Assembly (NCBI GenBank): GCA_002339745.1
Contig: DDKP01000100.1
Span: forward strand, 3,152 to 12,235
DNA from: Firmicutes bacterium UBA2595
GTDB taxonomy: Bacteria; Bacillota; Thermincolia; Thermincolales; UBA2595
Length of the DNA stretch: 9,084 bases
Direction: 5' to 3'
Shown here: piece after piece, positions 7,335 to 9,084 of the stretch
Layout: each line of letters starts with the position of its first letter
Numbering within the stretch: the stretch's first letter is position 1
Notes under the pieces: generated by a model
What the model saw: the letters and a program-made list of their open reading frames with translations, nothing else
Told to the model about the DNA's origin: nothing
Databases searched by the model: none
Program-made: the position numbers and the translations under genes

Positions 7335-7444
7335 CACTTAATTAAGCCCTGCTGGCAATAACCACCCAGTATATACCCCAAATTTTCAGGAGAACATATA
7401 AGTGCCTAAGCAGATATTTATCCCATGAAAGGAATGATGGCATC
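7335..7444. other. deoC–yqzL spacer with two overlapping mini-ORFs
   Basis: This 110-base spacer contains no terminator I can see. CTTAATTAAG at 7337-7346 is a perfect 10-base palindrome just after the deoC stop. AGGAGA near 7389-7394 precedes a GTG at 7402 that opens an 8-codon frame (VPKQIFIP) ending TGA 7426-7428. That stop overlaps an ATG at 7425 opening a 7-codon frame (MKGMMAS) ending TGA 7446-7448, which in turn overlaps the yqzL TTG at 7445. Whether these are translated is unknown. Confidence 0.3.
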
Positions 7445-7600
7445 TTGACGACCAGTGAGGCCTTTTGGGAAGTATTTAAAGCCACCGGACATGTCGGTGC
7501 TTATTTGCTTTATAAACAATATTCAGGCCTGGAAAAGGAAGGCGGGAATATCAGGGCGCTTCCCTGTCCCCGCTGTTTGGAAAATGCCCGGGCAGAATAG
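7445..7600 (+). CDS. yqzL: YqzL family small protein with C-terminal CPRC motif
   Basis: This 51-residue protein contains the YqzL core, EAFWEVFKATGHVGAYLLYKQ at about 5-25, a pattern of aromatic and hydrophobic residues typical of this short family found beside recO in Firmicutes. Its function is unknown. After the core comes a Gly/charged stretch and then ALPCPRCLENARAE, with C41 and C44 forming a CxxC that could bind metal or be redox active. I do not recall this motif as a general feature of the family. The TTG at 7445 was chosen because the two ATGs just upstream (7434 and 7437) lie in a frame that stops at 7446. AAAGGA at 7428-7433 is a plausible but distant ribosome binding site. The gene sits 60 bases before recO on the same strand. 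Confidence 0.75.
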   Translation: MTTSEAFWEVFKATGHVGAYLLYKQYSGLEKEGGNIRALPCPRCLENARAE

Positions 7601-7606
7601 AGGTTT

Positions 7607-7642
7607 TTCTGTAATTTTGCAGAATTAATTTATAAAATTAAT
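7607..7642. repeat. Two adjoining AT-rich inverted repeats before recO
   Basis: TTCTGTA (7607-7613) pairs with TGCAGAA (7618-7624) around a 4-base loop: seven pairs with one U·G. Immediately next, ATTAATTT (7624-7631) and AAATTAAT (7635-7642) form a perfect 8-base inverted repeat around ATA. Both lie between the yqzL stop and the recO ribosome binding site (GGGGGAA from about 7645). They could be a weak terminator or attenuator, an operator, or chance in AT-rich DNA; neither has a proper T-run. Confidence 0.35.
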
Positions 7643-7660
7643 CCGGGGGAACCTTAATTT

Positions 7661-8419
7661 ATGAAAGACTATAAGACCGAAGGAATAATTATCAGGGTAC
7701 GTGACTATAACGAGGCTGACAGGTTGGTAACCCTGTTCACCAGGGAACGCGGAAAAGTCCAGGCCATCGCCAAGGGATGCCGCAAGCAGAAGAGCAGAAA
7801 AAGGGGCATAATCCAGTTGTTCACTTACGGGGATTTTGTCCTATACCGGGGACGCAGCCTGGACACGATTACCCAGTGTGAGGGGAAAGAATCCTTCAGC
7901 GCCCTCAGGGAAAACCTGGACCGCATGGCTTACGGCGCTTACATGGCCGAACTGCTGGACGGGTTTGTCACTGACGGTGAACCGCAGGAGGAATTGTTTT
8001 TCCTGACTCTTGCCTGTTATCATATACTCACATTGGAAGACCCTGAACTGGTTGCCAGGGTATTTGAAACCCGGATTATGGACTTGCTGGGATACCGGCC
8101 TCACCTGGATAGCTGTGTCAACTGCGGACGGGTTATAGACGGTCCGAAGGCAGTCTTCAGTTCTGCGATGGGAGGGGTATTATGCGATTTGTGTATCCAT
8201 CGCGCAGGAGATTCCATAATATGTTCCATGGGGACCTTAAATATGCTCAGGCAGTTATCGTCCTGGGATATCAAAAGGGTGCGGGTCCTTAAAATTACCG
8301 GTGAGATCAAACGTGAGATTGGCGAGATACTGAGGACATATATAGCTCAGAGGCTTGAAAAGAAAATAAAATCAGCGGAATTTTTGCAGTCTCTGGCGTC
8401 TGTGCAAGGTATTGTCTGA
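7661..8419 (+). CDS. recO: DNA repair protein RecO
   Basis: This 252-residue protein is of typical RecO length. RecO anneals single strands and, with RecR (and RecF), loads RecA onto SSB-coated DNA in gap repair. The N-terminal OB fold (about 1-80) begins KTEGIIIRVRDYNEADRLVTLFTRERGKVQAIAKG, in pieces matching the family start. The helical C-terminal part contains a four-cysteine zinc site: C152 and C155 (CVNC) and C175 and C178 (CDLC). This site is present in many but not all RecO proteins. The ATG at 7661 gives the expected N-terminus, with GGGGGAA upstream from about 7645. It follows yqzL on the same strand, the usual order, and precedes a DUF4342 gene and a glycine T-box. Confidence 0.95.
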   Translation: MKDYKTEGIIIRVRDYNEADRLVTLFTRERGKVQAIAKGCRKQKSRKRGIIQLFTYGDFVLYRGRSLDTITQCEGKESFSALRENLDRMAYGAYMAELLDGFVTDGEPQEELFFLTLACYHILTLEDPELVARVFETRIMDLLGYRPHLDSCVNCGRVIDGPKAVFSSAMGGVLCDLCIHRAGDSIICSMGTLNMLRQLSSWDIKRVRVLKITGEIKREIGEILRTYIAQRLEKKIKSAEFLQSLASVQGIV

Positions 8420-8463
8420 TTCGGGAAATAATATCTGGAAAGCGTTTAAAGGGGGCAACAAAG

Positions 8464-8913
8464 GTGAATGAACTGGAAAAAATAGAGGTTATCAGGGAGC
8501 GGATGGGAGTTTCCTACCGTGAAGCAAAAGAGGCGCTGGACCAATCCGGCGGAGATGTTGTCCAGGCCTTAATCTGGCTGGAAGGTAAACCGGATAACCG
8601 CTGGAGCGAGAAGCTTATCGACAGGGGCGGCGAAGCGGTTGAGCAGTTGAAAACTTACATAAACAAGGGGAACCGCACCAGGGTCAAGCTAAAGCGCGGC
8701 GACAAGACTATAGCTGAATTCCCGGCTACCGCGGGAGTAATCGGCATAGTGGCGGCGCTTGCCAGCACACCTATAGCTATTGCGGCCGGTATTGGGGCCG
8801 CTGCGGCCGTAGCTAACAAGGTCTACCTGGAAATCGAGAAATCCGACGGGGGGACCAAGGTCATTTCCCTCAACAGGCGTAAAGACGAGGGTGATTCGGA
8901 TGTTGACTTTTAA
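8464..8913 (+). CDS. UBA-like / DUF4342 domain protein
   Basis: This 149-residue protein has two parts. Residues about 3-42 (EKIEVIRERMGVSYREAKEALDQ, in part, then GGDVVQALIWLE) form a UBA-like three-helix fold of the kind seen at the N-terminus of EF-Ts and NAC. Residues about 65-135 match my memory of DUF4342: a basic strand TRVKLKRGDKTIAEFP, a Gly/Ala-rich hydrophobic segment at about 88-117 (GVIGIVAALASTPIAIAAGIG), then YLEIEK. The tail is acidic and polar. The hydrophobic segment could be a membrane insertion or a buried helix. The function is unknown. The start is GTG at 8464, with GGGGGC at about 8451-8456. It follows recO by 44 bases with no terminator, so it is probably in the same transcript. 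Confidence 0.85.
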   Translation: MNELEKIEVIRERMGVSYREAKEALDQSGGDVVQALIWLEGKPDNRWSEKLIDRGGEAVEQLKTYINKGNRTRVKLKRGDKTIAEFPATAGVIGIVAALASTPIAIAAGIGAAAAVANKVYLEIEKSDGGTKVISLNRRKDEGDSDVDF

Positions 8914-8931
8914 ATGTAATTTTGGTAAAGT
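8903..8931 (+). promoter_or_regulatory. Predicted sigma-A-type promoter for the T-box transcript
   Basis: TTGACT (8903-8908, five of six to consensus) and TAAAGT (8926-8931, four of six) are separated by 17 bases. TG at 8923-8924, one base before the -10, makes it an extended -10. It overlaps the last codons of the DUF4342 gene. A start near 8938 would place the T-box leader at the 5' end of the RNA, as expected. A weaker alternative is TTGGTA (8922-8927) with TATAGG (8944-8949). Confidence 0.5.
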
Positions 8932-8950
8932 ATTTATTAACTGTATAGGA

Positions 8951-9084
8951 ACGCAATGAAGGAGACATTGAGCTTGATTCTGGTTGACAGAGAGCCGGTG
9001 GGAGGTGCAAACCGGCAGCCATGGCAGGTGAAGGCACTCCGGAGCCGCAGGAGGAAAACCATAGTCAGTTGACAGTTGACAGTT
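8951..9084 (+). promoter_or_regulatory. T-box leader (glycine specifier GGC), 5' part only
   Basis: The spacer holds a nested fold matching T-box Stem I. GGAG (8961-8964) pairs with CTCC (9037-9040), with a probable K-turn AATGA (8955-8959) opposite GGAG (9041-9044). Above the specifier loop, GCTTG (8972-8976) pairs with CAGGT (9025-9029) and TGGTTG (8981-8986) with CAGCCA (9016-9021). The AGAGAG bulge lies at 8989-8994, and the hairpin CCGGT/ACCGG (8995-8999, 9011-9015) closes a loop containing GGTG. The specifier loop reads GAA-GGC-A, putting GGC (Gly) at 9033-9035. T-boxes sense uncharged tRNA and allow read-through into synthetase or amino-acid genes. Stem III, the antiterminator with the T-box sequence and the gene, expected to be glycyl-tRNA synthetase, lie beyond the window. 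Confidence 0.82.
9066..9084 (+). repeat. Tandem repeat of CAGTTGA, running off the window edge
   Basis: The 7-base unit CAGTTGA occurs at 9066-9072 and 9073-9079, followed by the partial copy CAGTT to the last base. The array is cut by the window edge, so its full length is unknown. It sits just downstream of T-box Stem I, where a short linker or Stem II/III would be expected. The 8-mer GTTGACAG within it also occurs inside Stem I at 8983-8990. Confidence 0.7.

Noticed and set aside
7337..7346. Palindrome CTTAATTAAG after deoC, considered as a terminator or operator
   Set aside because: There is no loop, no T-run and no second copy nearby; a 10-base AT-rich palindrome is not rare enough to claim a function.
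7585..7594. Palindrome TGCCCGGGCA inside the end of yqzL, considered as a terminator stem
   Set aside because: It has no loop and lies within coding sequence. The T-run at 7604-7608 is too far from it to form a standard terminator.
8976..9066. Alternative helix GATTCTGGTT (8976-8985) with AACCATAGTC (9057-9066), nine of ten pairs
   Set aside because: It conflicts with the nested Stem I fold, which accounts for the K-turn, specifier loop and AGAGAG bulge together. It may be chance or a competing fold; I prefer the T-box structure.
1..9084. Mobile element, CRISPR array, toxin–antitoxin or defence system
   Set aside because: No transposase, integrase, spacer-repeat pattern or defence gene is visible. 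The genes are conserved housekeeping families in a known order, so I do not claim a new system.

Overview
This window is a stretch of Gram-positive (Firmicutes, class Clostridia) chromosome. The order yqfD–phoH–yqfF–ybeY … cdd–era … yqzL–recO followed by a glycine-type T-box leader is the conserved sporulation / RNA-maintenance neighbourhood of spore-forming Firmicutes. The protein style, the frequent TTG and GTG starts and the DUF3048 and DUF4342 neighbours suggest a Peptococcaceae / Desulfotomaculum–Pelotomaculum-like organism. That placement is an inference from gene order and remembered family resemblance, not from a search.

Layout. Positions 1-362 hold the C-terminal end of yqfD (sporulation). 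Then come phoH (396-1367), the membrane HD phosphohydrolase yqfF/pgpH (1384-3585) and the endoribonuclease ybeY (3527-3994, overlapping yqfF by 59 bases), all tightly packed. A rho-independent terminator at 4001-4037 closes this unit. A second run of genes follows on the same strand: a DUF3048 (YerB-like) lipoprotein (4054-5130), cytidine deaminase cdd (5258-5686), the ribosome-assembly GTPase era (5683-6591, overlapping cdd by 4 bases), deoxyribose-phosphate aldolase deoC (6627-7334), the small protein yqzL (7445-7600), recO (7661-8419) and a UBA-like/DUF4342 protein (8464-8913). The window ends in a promoter plus the 5' half of a T-box riboswitch with a GGC (glycine) specifier. This predicts a glycyl-tRNA synthetase gene (glyQ/glyS or glyQS) just beyond the right edge.

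How the genes fit together. YbeY and Era both act on 16S rRNA maturation and 30S assembly, and PhoH is a usual neighbour of both. YqfF/PgpH probably degrades cyclic di-AMP. Cdd and DeoC act on pyrimidine (deoxy)nucleosides and their deoxyribose-phosphate product. RecO belongs to recombination repair.

I see no mobile element, CRISPR array, tRNA or rRNA gene, and no convincing new multi-gene system. The points worth a second look are small: a 7-base tandem repeat directly after T-box Stem I, a chain of overlapping mini-ORFs ahead of yqzL, a CPRC motif on YqzL, a changed residue in the YbeY metal motif, DUF3048 standing where dgkA is often found, and a few strong inverted repeats between genes.
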